A stretch of 64,000 nucleotides of DNA from Saprospiraceae bacterium (GCA_026129545.1 JAHCHX010000002.1:372001-436000), one strand, 5' to 3'; shown: positions 9,775 through 17,504, counted from the stretch's first letter. Notes: generated by a model from the sequence alone, not told the origin. Numbers and translations are program-made.

Positions 9775-10455
9775 TCAAAATTGGTCATTGTTTGGCTCAA
9801 ACAATGGCGCCTCCCATGCCTGCTCGCTTTTGGCGATGACGACCGTCGCCACCGCGTTGCCGACAAAATTGGTCATGGCTCGCGCCTCCGGCATGAACCT
9901 GTCCACGCCCAACCACAACGCAAGGCCTTCAATCGGCAACGTCGGGATACTGGCCAATGTGGAGGCAAGCACCACAAATCCTCCCCCCGTGACGGCAGCT
10001 GCCCCCTTGGAAATGAGCATCAAAACACCCAAAATCGCGAACTGCTCGCCCCAAGAGAGCGGGACACTAAAAGCTTGTGCCAAAAACAACATGGCCATAG
10101 ACAAATAAATCGTCGTGCCATCAAGGTTGAAGGAATACCCCGTAGGCACCACAAGCCCCACAATGGCTCGCGGGCAGCCAAAAGTCTCCAACTTGTGCAT
10201 CAGCTGAGGCAGCACCGCCTCCGACGACGAGGTGCCCAACACCAGCAACAGTTCTTCGCGCAGGTGCCTGAGCAGGGCGAGCAATCGAAAGCCGTACAGA
10301 CGGCATATCCCAGCGAGCACGATAAAGACGAACAGCGTCATGGTCAGATAAACCGCCGCCATGAGCTTGCCCAATCCCAGCAACACACCCAGCCCAAGCT
10401 TGCCCACCGTGTATGCCATGCCGCCGAACGCGCCGAACGACTCGTCGTGCAGCAA
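9775..10455 (-). pseudogene. C-terminal half of a DAACS (DctA/GltP-type) dicarboxylate:cation symporter
   Basis: 226 aa matching the second half of DAACS transporters: FGGMAYTVGKLGLGVLLGLG, VLGTSSSEAVLPQLM (re-entrant loop 1, serine-rich), GYSFNLDGTTIYLSMAMLF (TM7), and the C-terminal FVGNAVATVVIAKSE block. Family members are about 400-430 aa, and the first ~190 residues, including TM1-5, are absent. The divergent gene at 10649 leaves no room for them, and none of the three minus-strand frames between 10456 and 10648 gives a family-like sequence. I call it a 5'-truncated remnant. A half-length protein made from the ATG at 10455 would lack most of the transport core, yet the retained half shows no stop or frameshift. 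Confidence 0.75.
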
Positions 10456-10648
10456 TAAGTGTAATACTACGCGAGATGAACATCATCGCTACTGTCCCAC
10501 TCGACACCTTGCTGATTTTTTTCGGCATCCTGACTTGGACGTTTTGCGCTGGCATGTTTGAAAAAGACAAACCCACCTGACAACGCCGTGTTTTGTAAGG
10601 TTCAGGGGCAGCCAACACCGTTTTCGTCTATGTTGGAAATAAGCACCT

Positions 10649-11875
10649 ATGCAGCGCAAACAATTTATTCGCGGTGCCGCCGCCACCATATTCGGAGCCT
10701 GCTTGCTGCCCGACGCACAGGCCAGGCCTCAACACCCCGTTTCCCAAACCAGGCTCTGCCCCATGTCTTCCTTAACCGACGTGAAAATTACCTCCGTCAA
10801 AGTATTTCCCCTTAAAAATGCCCTTTTTGTCAAAATCGAGACAGATGCTGGCTTTAGCGGTTGGGGAGAGGGCGACCACGACCACACACCCATCATCGCA
10901 AAAGCCGTGCAAGAAGTGTGCGCACCTGCATTGGTGGGGCAATCGCCGTGGCTGAGCGAGCACCTCTTTCAGAAAATTCTGTTCGAGGCAGAGGATTTAG
11001 GCTCCACCGGATTGTTGCTCGGAGCTTTGGCTGGCATCGACAACGCCCTTTGGGATTTGAAGGGCCGCTTGGCGGGATTGCCCGTGTGGGCCTTGCTGGG
11101 CGGCTGCCAGACCTCCAAAATCCGGCTATACGGCAGTTTTGGGCGCAGCAAACCGGGTGGCTGGAAATCGCCTGATGAAATGGCAGCCACCGCCGCCCGA
11201 TTCGTGGAACAGGGCTTCAGCGCCGTGAAGCCCCGTATGCAAATCCGCCTCCTAAACGTGGACCCTGACCCCGACCCGACTTACGAGGCGGTGCGTGCGG
11301 TGCGAAAGGCCGTTGGCGACGACGTCAAGGTGTTTGTAGATTTCAACAACGGATACACACCCGCTCGCGCCATCGCCTTGGGCAAAAAACTCTACGAGCA
11401 TTTCAACATCGCCATAGTGGAAGAACCCGTCACCTACCACAACTATCACGATTTGGCACAGGTGGTGGAGGCGCTAGATATTCCGGTAGCCGCTGGCGAA
11501 CACGAGTTTAATCGCTGGCAGATGCGCGAGCTCATCACGCAAGGCAAAGTGGACATTGTGAATACCGACATAATAAAAGCAGGAGGCATCACCGAAAACC
11601 GCCGCATAGCCGCCCTAGCCGCTGCTTTCGACCGCCGCATCATGGCGCACAATACCCGCCCCACGCTGGCGTCGGCTGCCACCCTGCACCTGCTGGCTTC
11701 TTTGCCCAACATCGAACGCTGGCAAGAAAGCAGCGGCCCCCGCCCCGAAATGGGCCTGGAGCCTTTTTTCCACAACAAACTGACTTACGAAAACGGCCAC
11801 TTGCTCATTCCGCAAGGACCCGGCCTCGGACTGGAGGTGAACGAGGATGCGTTGGCCAAGGCGGTGCGAAAATAG
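10649..11875 (+). CDS. Enolase-superfamily (mandelate racemase/sugar-acid dehydratase-like) protein
   Basis: 408 aa. The enolase-superfamily barrel has metal ligands D231 (VFVDFNNG), E258 (VEEP) and E284 (AAGEHEF). A base Lys lies at 194 in K-P-R (not the more common KxK), and H334 is in MAHNTRP. The closest remembered relatives are galactonate/gluconate-type dehydratases, which turn an aldonate into a 2-keto-3-deoxy acid. The N-terminus (MQRKQFIRGAAATIFGACLL) looks like a Tat-type or Sec leader, which is unusual for this family. A cytoplasmic start at the internal Met 39 (MSSLTDVKITS) would remove it. It is divergent from the half transporter gene and convergent with gntP. Its place beside GntP, KDPG aldolase and an ExuT-like carrier supports a sugar-acid role. 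The exact substrate cannot be read from sequence. Confidence 0.88.
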   Translation: MQRKQFIRGAAATIFGACLLPDAQARPQHPVSQTRLCPMSSLTDVKITSVKVFPLKNALFVKIETDAGFSGWGEGDHDHTPIIAKAVQEVCAPALVGQSPWLSEHLFQKILFEAEDLGSTGLLLGALAGIDNALWDLKGRLAGLPVWALLGGCQTSKIRLYGSFGRSKPGGWKSPDEMAATAARFVEQGFSAVKPRMQIRLLNVDPDPDPTYEAVRAVRKAVGDDVKVFVDFNNGYTPARAIALGKKLYEHFNIAIVEEPVTYHNYHDLAQVVEALDIPVAAGEHEFNRWQMRELITQGKVDIVNTDIIKAGGITENRRIAALAAAFDRRIMAHNTRPTLASAATLHLLASLPNIERWQESSGPRPEMGLEPFFHNKLTYENGHLLIPQGPGLGLEVNEDALAKAVRK

Positions 11876-11950
11876 GCCTCCACGCCTCGAATCATTTAAG
11901 CCTTATCGTTTCCAAATCGGTAGCGATGTGCTGTGTGCTATCCGAGCAAA

Positions 11951-12028
11951 TGTCGCCTCGGCATGAGAGGTGCGGCGGCCCTATCCATTCTGGTTGCTAC
12001 CAACTTCCAGCCTAAAAACGAGGCGACA
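11951..12028. repeat. Short inverted repeat between convergent genes
   Basis: Ten-base arms TGTCGCCTCG (11951-11960) and CGAGGCGACA (12019-12028) are perfectly complementary with a 58-bp spacer. They lie between the ends of the 10649-11875 and 12105-13427 genes. There is no T tract, so an intrinsic terminator is not supported. Nothing else is seen in this gap. Confidence 0.4.
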
Positions 12029-12104
12029 GCATGCTTTTTCTCAGCTTTTTATAGGCTTGAAATGCGTGTCGTTTCCCACGTCGTTCGCACGATGCTCGCC
12101 CGTA

Positions 12105-13427
12105 TCAGACGAACAGCCATAAAACCCAAACACCCAGCAAGCCCGTTGCCCCCATCGCCGCTGTCGTCAGGGTGTACGTTTTGAGCGCCCGCATTTCGTC
12201 CAGATCGCCAAATTTGGATACAACCCAAAAATACGAGTCGTTGGTGTGAGACACAACCATCGAGCCAGCCCCCATAGCCAGCAATGCCAGCGAGCGAGCC
12301 GCATCGCTCTCAAAACCCAACGCGGGCAAGAACGGCGCAAAGATGCCCGCCGCAGAAATAACAGCAACAGTAGAGCTGCCCTGTGCAGTTTTTAGCACTG
12401 CCGCAAGCAAAAACGGCACGAACAGCCCCAACCCGCTGGTCGCCAAAGTCTGACCAAACACTTCGCCGATATTCAAGGCTTTGATGACCTCTCCAAAAGC
12501 CCCGCCGGCTGCCGTGAGGAGCAGAATGTTGCCTGATTTGGCAAGAGCGGTATCAAGCAAAGGTGCCCAATCCGCACGGGGCATTTTTCGCAGTAGCGGT
12601 ATGCAGAACAAAATGCCTATGAAAAGAGCTACTACCGGGTCGCCCACCATTTGAAGCAGTGACCACCAAACAATAGCTTCGCCATAATCGGGGCTAAGGC
12701 TTAGCATTGATTTGAGACCAATGAGCATTATCGGAACCAAAATAGGCGGCACAGCCAACGCCGGGTGAAGGCGAGCGGCGTGAGGGGGGGGAGCAGCGGC
12801 TACATCTTCAAACGACACGATAGACCAACGGCTCAGCCATTTCCCCAAAAAATAGCCTGCCGCTGCGACAGGCAGAGCGACCAGCCCCCCTAGCAACATG
12901 ACCAGCCCCAAGTCGGCCCGTAAAATGCCCGCCGCCGCAGTGGCACCGGGGTGCGGTGGCACCAAACAATGCACCGCGTACAAGGAGGAGGAAAGCGCGA
13001 TTACCATCCACAAACGCTGCCCCGGCGAACGCTCAGAGAGCGAGCGCAACAAGCCCGACAATACCACAAAACCCGAATCGCAAAAAATAGGAAGCCCCAC
13101 CAAGTAGCCCACCATGCTCAGCGCGAGCGGCGCTTTGCGCTGCCCCGTGCGGCGCAGCATGGCCCGTGCAAGGCTGTCCATGGCACCGCTTTTTTCGAGC
13201 AGAACACCGAGCGTGATGCCCAAAATAATGAGCAACCCGATTTTTTCGACGGTGCTCCCAATGCCTGTTTTGAGTGCCCCAACGACTTTTTCGGCATCCA
13301 GTCCCGCTGCAAACCCCGTCGCAGCAGCAACGAAGAGCAGCGCGAAAAACACGTTGAATCTGAACCGTGCGGAGAGCAGAATAACGGAGGCGATGGCCGC
13401 TATAAGTAGAGAGGCTGTGTAAAGCAT
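12105..13427 (-). CDS. GntP-family permease (gluconate/sugar-acid:H+ symporter)
   Basis: 440 aa, the normal length for GntP/GntT permeases, with 12-14 hydrophobic segments. Recognisable blocks are GLLIILGITLGVLLEKSGAM near residue 65, GYLVGLPIFCDSGFVVL near 107, LVPPHPGATAAAGIL near 155, and near the C-terminus the QGSSTVAVISAAGI and MGAGSMVVSHTNDSYFWVVS blocks. It imports gluconate or a related aldonate/ketodeoxy acid across the inner membrane. It begins 3 bp after the aldolase gene (13431-14090) on the same strand, so the two are almost certainly one operon: import followed by aldol cleavage. Confidence 0.93.
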   Translation of the reverse strand: MLYTASLLIAAIASVILLSARFRFNVFFALLFVAAATGFAAGLDAEKVVGALKTGIGSTVEKIGLLIILGITLGVLLEKSGAMDSLARAMLRRTGQRKAPLALSMVGYLVGLPIFCDSGFVVLSGLLRSLSERSPGQRLWMVIALSSSLYAVHCLVPPHPGATAAAGILRADLGLVMLLGGLVALPVAAAGYFLGKWLSRWSIVSFEDVAAAPPPHAARLHPALAVPPILVPIMLIGLKSMLSLSPDYGEAIVWWSLLQMVGDPVVALFIGILFCIPLLRKMPRADWAPLLDTALAKSGNILLLTAAGGAFGEVIKALNIGEVFGQTLATSGLGLFVPFLLAAVLKTAQGSSTVAVISAAGIFAPFLPALGFESDAARSLALLAMGAGSMVVSHTNDSYFWVVSKFGDLDEMRALKTYTLTTAAMGATGLLGVWVLWLFV

Positions 13428-13430
13428 GGT

Positions 13431-14090
13431 TCAGGCACGGATGGTCTGAATGATGCGACACACTTCCTGTACTTTTTCCTCCAGCTTCAGCCAATCCTTT
13501 TTTTCCAAAATCTCACTGGAAATCAATTTGCTGCCTATGCCCACGCAAGCTGCCCCGGCCTCGAACCACCCGCGCAGGTTAGCCTCGTCGGACGAAACAC
13601 CTCCAGAAATCATGGCTCGCGTCCAAGGGCATGGAGCGCGGTGAGCTTTGAGGAACTGTGGCCCCAGCACTTCTCCGGGCGCAATTTTTACCAGCTCGCA
13701 GCCCAGTTCCTCCGCACGGCCAATCTCCGAACTGGTCGAAACCCCAGGTATGATGGCGACTTTCCGACGGTTGCAGGTCAAAATCACATCCTCGCGCAGC
13801 AGTGGCGTGACAATAAAATCGGCTCCCATTTGGAGATACAAGGCTGCCGAGCCTGCATCTTGAACAGAGCCGACACCAAGCAGCAAGCCGGGCAGTTCGC
13901 GCACGGTGCGTTTGCGCAGTTCAGCAAACACCTCGTGGGCGAAATGCCCTCGGTTGGTAAATTCCAGCACCTTCGCCCCGCCCCGATGACAAGCAACCGC
14001 AACCTCAAATGCTATTTGGGGAGCGGGGTGATAAAACAATGGCACAAGGCCGGACCCTGCTATTGTTTGATAAGTGGCTAAACGGTCCAT
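13431..14090 (-). CDS. eda: KDPG/KDPGal-type aldolase (2-keto-3-deoxy-6-phospho-sugar-acid aldolase)
   Basis: 219 aa class I aldolase of the Eda family. It cleaves 2-keto-3-deoxy-6-phosphogluconate (or the galactonate epimer) to pyruvate and glyceraldehyde-3-phosphate. Visible features are the catalytic Glu in VLEFTNRG (about E43), the GVGSVQDAGSAALYLQMGAD block, VTPLLRED, and the Schiff-base Lys in LVKIAPGEVLGPQF (about K135). The phosphate-binding end is ISGGVSSDEANLRGWFEAGA. It is the first gene of an operon with gntP 3 bp downstream. No KDG kinase gene is in the window, so the phosphorylating step must be coded elsewhere if the substrate is KDPG. The symbol refers to the family. Confidence 0.93.
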   Translation of the reverse strand: MDRLATYQTIAGSGLVPLFYHPAPQIAFEVAVACHRGGAKVLEFTNRGHFAHEVFAELRKRTVRELPGLLLGVGSVQDAGSAALYLQMGADFIVTPLLREDVILTCNRRKVAIIPGVSTSSEIGRAEELGCELVKIAPGEVLGPQFLKAHRAPCPWTRAMISGGVSSDEANLRGWFEAGAACVGIGSKLISSEILEKKDWLKLEEKVQEVCRIIQTIRA

Positions 14091-14127
14091 TTTATGTCTC
14101 GTATTTAAAGTAACATCCTGTAAAGCA

Positions 14128-14310
14128 ATGGTTCGTGAAGAATTTGAATAGTGACAAGATGACTTAGTTTTTTGAATTTCAGCACTTCGAAGGCGCTCGT
14201 GACACAGTTGGAATGAACGATGATATTTTTTGCGCAGTTGGGGAGCCTACAAAAAATAAGTGATTTACGAATATCAATTGACCATGCAATTCAAATTCTT
14301 CACGAACCAT
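14128..14310. repeat. Perfect 22-bp inverted repeat around a 139-bp spacer
   Basis: Arms at 14128-14149 and 14289-14310 are exact reverse complements (left arm begins ATGGTTCGTGAAG). They fill most of the gap between the aldolase operon and the ExuT-like gene. The flanks show no target-site duplication (…AAAGCA on the left, CGGCAC… on the right), and the spacer codes for nothing recognisable. It could be a small TIR element, a cruciform or a regulatory pair. Confidence 0.75.
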
Positions 14311-14322
14311 CGGCACAGGTTT

Positions 14323-15612
14323 CTAAATTTCTATTCGTTCAAATCTCGGCGTGAGTGCCCGCATGATGAGCCATGCCATCAAATAAGCCAGGCTACAAAC
14401 AACAAACATGATGTAGTAGCCAGTCTGGATACTGCCGAGCGCCTTGTAGTGGTCAAAGAGCAGCCCTGCCAAACTCGCAATCAATATACCGCCAATAGCC
14501 CCTGCCATGCCGCCGATGCCCGTAACAGAAGCGACAGCCTTTTTGGGAAACATATCCGAAACAGTAGTGAAGATGTTGGCGCTAAAGCCTTGGTGCCCAG
14601 CCGTCGCTATGCCGATGATGAAAATGGCTAACCACAAATTCAATGAGCCAAGTGCCTGAGAAAATAGCACAGGCAGCGCAAAAAAAGCAAAAATAAGCAA
14701 AGTACGTCGCCGAGCATAGAAAGGAGCCATCCCTTTTCTCTCAATGAAGTAGCCTGAAAGCCAGCCGCCCATTACGCTCCCTATCGCTGCAAGCATATAT
14801 ACCGTCGCCAACGGAAGCGACAGTTGAGTCTTGGTAAGCCCATACTCGTTTTTGAGGAAAGATGGTAGCCAGAACAGATAAAACCACCAAATCGGGTCGG
14901 TGAGCAATTTGCCAATTACAAACGCCCATGTTTGCCGGAATCGCAGCAGCCTGAACCAACTGAACGGCTTTTCATCCGACTGGACATTAGCTATCTCGGC
15001 CTCATCGCTGTTGATATGCGCCAGCTCCGCGGCGTTCACTTTCGGGTGCGTTTCAGGTTTTCTGTACATCGCCCACCAAAAGAACAACCAAACAAAACCT
15101 ACTGCGCCAGTCAATATAAACGCCATTTCCCATGAAAACATGACTGCAATGACTGGTACTATTAGTGGTGCGAACACAGCTCCGATATTGCTTCCAGTAT
15201 TGAAAATGCCCGTTGCAAGCGCGCGTTCTTTTCCGGGAAACCATTCGGCCACTGTTTTGATGGCTGCCGGGAAGTTGCCAGCCTCGCTCACGCCGAGAAA
15301 CCCGCGTACGGCAATAAAACCCGCCGTGTTACCCACAAAACCATGCAAAATGGCCGCAATGCTCCACAAAACAATGGAAGCCGCGTAGCCAATCTTTGTG
15401 CCAACGCGGTCAATGATGCCGCCTGCCAAAAGCAAGCCAATAGCGTATGCTATTTGGAAGGCAATCACTATGTTAGCATAGTCCTGCTCCGTCCAGCCAA
15501 ACTGCCTGTCCAAATAATCTTCTTTGAGCAGACTGATGACCTGACGGTCAAGATAATTGATGGTCGTTGCAAAGAACAACAGGGCGACAATACTCCAGCG
15601 ATATTGAGTCAT
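14323..15612 (-). CDS. MFS hexuronate-type transporter (ExuT-like, anion:cation symporter family)
   Basis: 429 aa with 12 predicted membrane segments. The first helix contains the ACS-family INYLDRQVIS motif, followed by IDRVGTKIGYAASIVLWSIA (loop 2-3) and GFLGVSEAGNFPAAIKTVAE (helix 4), as in ExuT-type glucuronate/galacturonate carriers. It would import a hexuronate or similar anion with H+ across the inner membrane. It lies upstream of and co-directional with the aldolase-gntP operon, separated by 232 bp containing the 22-bp inverted repeat, so it is probably a separate transcript. The substrate is inferred from family and neighbours. Confidence 0.9.
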   Translation of the reverse strand: MTQYRWSIVALLFFATTINYLDRQVISLLKEDYLDRQFGWTEQDYANIVIAFQIAYAIGLLLAGGIIDRVGTKIGYAASIVLWSIAAILHGFVGNTAGFIAVRGFLGVSEAGNFPAAIKTVAEWFPGKERALATGIFNTGSNIGAVFAPLIVPVIAVMFSWEMAFILTGAVGFVWLFFWWAMYRKPETHPKVNAAELAHINSDEAEIANVQSDEKPFSWFRLLRFRQTWAFVIGKLLTDPIWWFYLFWLPSFLKNEYGLTKTQLSLPLATVYMLAAIGSVMGGWLSGYFIERKGMAPFYARRRTLLIFAFFALPVLFSQALGSLNLWLAIFIIGIATAGHQGFSANIFTTVSDMFPKKAVASVTGIGGMAGAIGGILIASLAGLLFDHYKALGSIQTGYYIMFVVCSLAYLMAWLIMRALTPRFERIEI

Positions 15613-15827
15613 CGGTATTGATGCGGCTCGTTAAGAGCGATGAGGCAATGCGGGGAGAATTGAGCAAAAGACGCTCCCAATAGCAGTTCTCCCTGATAGG
15701 ACAGCGATATTCTATGAAACAAAATCAAGTCTCGCCCAGCGATGTTGCGCCGCACTAAATGTTCTGAACCATATATCCTCAAATCACCTCAGCAAAAAGG
15801 CGACCGGAAAGCCAGAGAAAATGGCAA

Positions 15828-16652
15828 TTAGGGTTTCTTTATAGTTGCAACAACCTTTCCCATGCCAGCATCAAATTTATCTCCGCTGATGTCCGGCACA
15901 AATACCCCTTGAAAATGCTCAAACACTTTGGATAAGTTTTGACGATGCTCTACCGTTCGTTTTCGAGATTTTTCAAACTGTCCATAACCCAATCCAGATT
16001 TTTTGGCCCTCTCTATTTTGGCATCCAACTCGGCAGTTTTGGCATCCAATTCCTCGGCGACCTCAAAAAAGAAATCATCGTCGAACAATGCGTCGTCAAT
16101 CATCACTGGGATAAACCTCGTTTCGGTCAATAAGCTCGCAAACAAACTAAGGTTGCTCTCCATACCCACCCAGCCCGACCTTAGACTGCTTTTGGAAACT
16201 AATGAAAGAATGTGCCCATTGCCGCGGACTTGTTCAATGATAAATTCTTCGATGGGCTGGCCGGGTGCCATTTCCTCCGAATCAATGGAAACCCTAATCC
16301 CACTATTTTTCAAAAAAGCAGCCATTCTATTAGCAATCTCACTATCGTGATGATTGTAGGAAACAAACACCCGAAACGAATTGTCTGCTTGCGGGCTATC
16401 CGAAACTGAATGCTGACTCGCCGGAGCGGTGCCCGGATGTACGGACTTCGATGCCATCTCCAGCGCCGAAAAATTGACCCGTGCCTGAATGCGCCCCCAC
16501 TCCCCAAAATCAATAAGACCAAGGTTGTATTGTTTTTCCCCGTTGTTGTACTGCGCTTGGAGGAGCAGCGCATCGGGGTTTGCCTTTACCAAGAGTTCGA
16601 GTGCTTCCTTGGTATGGCCTTCACCTATGAGTTGTAGGATTTTATCTTTCAT
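15828..16652 (-). CDS. TIR-domain effector with N-terminal EAD-like domain
   Basis: 274 aa. Residues 1-~45 (ILQLIGEGHTKEALELL...) resemble a small effector-associated domain (EAD11-like, a death-fold-like adaptor in Bacteroidota conflict systems). A linker follows to ~90, then a TIR domain from ~92: FRVFVSYNHHDSEIANRMAA, IDSEEMAPGQPIEEFI, and a Glu at about 165 in GWVGMESNLSLF in the place of the NADase catalytic Glu. From ~205 on there is a charged helical stretch with a repeated EELDAKTAELDAKIERAK. TIR domains of this type usually cleave NAD+ or signal in anti-phage defence, and the EAD would link it to a separate sensor that carries the same EAD. No such sensor, STAND ATPase or protease is next to it. 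It has its own promoter at 16708-16739. Confidence 0.85.
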   Translation of the reverse strand: MKDKILQLIGEGHTKEALELLVKANPDALLLQAQYNNGEKQYNLGLIDFGEWGRIQARVNFSALEMASKSVHPGTAPASQHSVSDSPQADNSFRVFVSYNHHDSEIANRMAAFLKNSGIRVSIDSEEMAPGQPIEEFIIEQVRGNGHILSLVSKSSLRSGWVGMESNLSLFASLLTETRFIPVMIDDALFDDDFFFEVAEELDAKTAELDAKIERAKKSGLGYGQFEKSRKRTVEHRQNLSKVFEHFQGVFVPDISGDKFDAGMGKVVATIKKP

Positions 16653-16707
16653 CCCGGTTGATGTGTGGTCGAAGAATTGTTGGAAAAGAAGTGTTGCTAA
16701 GCTGCGC

Positions 16708-16739
16708 CAAAGGTAGCGAAACGACTAAATTTTTCCCAA
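16708..16739 (-). promoter_or_regulatory. Promoter of the TIR gene
   Basis: On the minus strand TTG (16737-16739), a 21-bp spacer and TACCTTTG (16708-16715) match the Bacteroidota -33/-7 consensus. It ends about 55 bp before the TIR start codon and is back to back with the tRNA promoter at 16782-16813. Confidence 0.6.
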
Positions 16740-16781
16740 AACACAGTTTTTTCAGCCAAGCGGGGAATTTTTTAAAGCAAC

Positions 16782-16813
16782 TTGTTTTTTTGCAAAGGCG
16801 CGTTGTACCTTTG
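16782..16813 (+). promoter_or_regulatory. Promoter of the Val-Val-Pro tRNA cluster
   Basis: TTG (16782-16784), a 21-bp spacer and TACCTTTG (16806-16813) match the Bacteroidota consensus. The element is 40 bp before the first tRNA and divergent from the TIR promoter. Confidence 0.65.
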
Positions 16814-16853
16814 CGCTCCCGAAGCGAGATAGCATCGGTTTTTTTGAAAAAAT

Positions 16854-16927
16854 CGGGTCATAGCTCAGTTGGTTAGAGCGCCACGTTGACATCGTGGAGG
16901 TCACAGGTTCGAATCCCGTTGATCCGA
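16854..16927 (+). tRNA. tRNA-Val(GAC)
   Basis: A 74-nt cloverleaf with acceptor CGGGTCA/TGATCCG (one G-U), D stem GCTC/GAGC, anticodon stem CCACG/CGTGG around loop TTGACAT (anticodon GAC), and T arm ACAGG-TTCGAAT-CCCGT. The discriminator is A and CCA is not encoded. It is the first of three clustered tRNAs. Confidence 0.95.
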
Positions 16928-16949
16928 CAACCCCTCACAGGGCGATAAA

Positions 16950-17024
16950 GGGTGATTAGCTCAGTTGGTTTAGAGCGCACGCTTCACACGCGTGAGGTCA
17001 CAGGTTCGAATCCTGTATTACCCA
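16950..17024 (+). tRNA. tRNA-Val(CAC)
   Basis: A 75-nt cloverleaf with acceptor GGGTGAT/ATTACCC (one G-U), D stem GCTC/GAGC, anticodon stem CACGC/GCGTG around TTCACAC (anticodon CAC), and T arm ACAGG-TTCGAAT-CCTGT. It lies 22 bp after tRNA-Val(GAC). Confidence 0.93.
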
Positions 17025-17034
17025 CTTAGAGTTG

Positions 17035-17108
17035 CGGGATGTAGCTCAGCCCGGTAGAGTACACGTCTGGGGGGCGTGTGGTCGCAGGTTCGAATCCTGT
17101 CATCCCGA
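17035..17108 (+). tRNA. tRNA-Pro(GGG)
   Basis: A 74-nt cloverleaf with acceptor CGGGATG/CATCCCG, anticodon stem CACGT/GCGTG around CTGGGGG (anticodon GGG), and T arm GCAGG-TTCGAAT-CCTGT. It lies 10 bp after tRNA-Val(CAC) and ends the cluster. Confidence 0.95.
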
Positions 17109-17148
17109 CTTGCGAAAGGCTGCCAAAACAGGCGGCCTTTTCTCTTTA

Positions 17149-17373
17149 ATGTCCTATAGCGTTTACATGCTTTTCAGTCAGCCCATCCAAAAGTGCTACA
17201 CCGGATACACCGCTGATTTCGCCAAGCGGCTGCTGCACCACAACAGCGGTCAGTATCGTTTTTCCAAAAAAGGAAGGCCGTGGGAACTGGTGCGGCTATT
17301 CCTTTGCGAGGACAAAAAGGCGGTCATGTTGCTCGAGAAGAGAGTGAAAGCCAGGGGCGCCAAGCGGTTTTAG
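17149..17373 (+). CDS. Small GIY-YIG nuclease-domain protein
   Basis: 74 aa. The GIY-YIG signature is read as YSVYMLFSQ...CYTGYTADFAKRLLHHNSGQ (residues ~3-34), followed by the KKGRPWELV block typical of the short UPF0213-like single-domain proteins common in Bacteroidota. The open frame runs back through the tRNA-Pro gene, so the ATG at 17149 (40 bp after the tRNA) is the sensible start. These stand-alone domains are usually 80-100 aa. This one ends at ...KARGAKRF without the longer C-terminal tail, so it may be slightly shortened. Its cellular role is not established. Confidence 0.8.
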   Translation: MSYSVYMLFSQPIQKCYTGYTADFAKRLLHHNSGQYRFSKKGRPWELVRLFLCEDKKAVMLLEKRVKARGAKRF

Positions 17374-17425
17374 CCCTCTACGTTAGCCCTCTACGTTAGC
17401 CCTTCTACGTTAGCCCTCTACGTTT
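17371..17425 (+). repeat. 13-bp tandem repeat, about four units
   Basis: Units of TAGCCCTCTACGT repeat about four times directly after the GIY-YIG stop codon; the third unit has one extra T. The array runs into the hairpin at 17420. Confidence 0.75.
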
Positions 17426-17452
17426 ACGAAACCTTCGAGGTTTCGTAAACGT
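17420..17452. repeat. Perfect 15-bp hairpin, first of a pair flanking the amylase-like gene
   Basis: Arms of ACGTTTACGAAACCT and its complement surround a TCG loop. A second hairpin with the same plan (ACGTTTACTAAACTT, loop CAA) lies at 20834-20866, on the other side of the GH13 gene. No T tract follows, so a plain terminator is unlikely. Confidence 0.8.
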
Positions 17453-17504
17453 GCCGAACGTGTCGCCTCGGCCAGGTTGTGGTCGCCCTCTATGTTTCGG
17501 CGGC

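Noticed and set aside
10477..10581. A 34-codon plus-strand hydrophobic frame upstream of the enolase-type gene, considered as a membrane peptide or displaced part of the half transporter
   Set aside because: It is too short, has no ribosome-binding site or match to the missing transporter half, and lies in a gap where none of the frames fits the family.
11933..12184. An 83-codon frame between the enolase-type gene and gntP
   Set aside because: No motif, it overlaps the end of gntP, and the composition is not protein-like.
14128..14310. The 22-bp inverted repeat as a known insertion sequence
   Set aside because: The spacer is 139 bp without coding capacity and the flanks have no target duplication, so it is listed only as a repeat.
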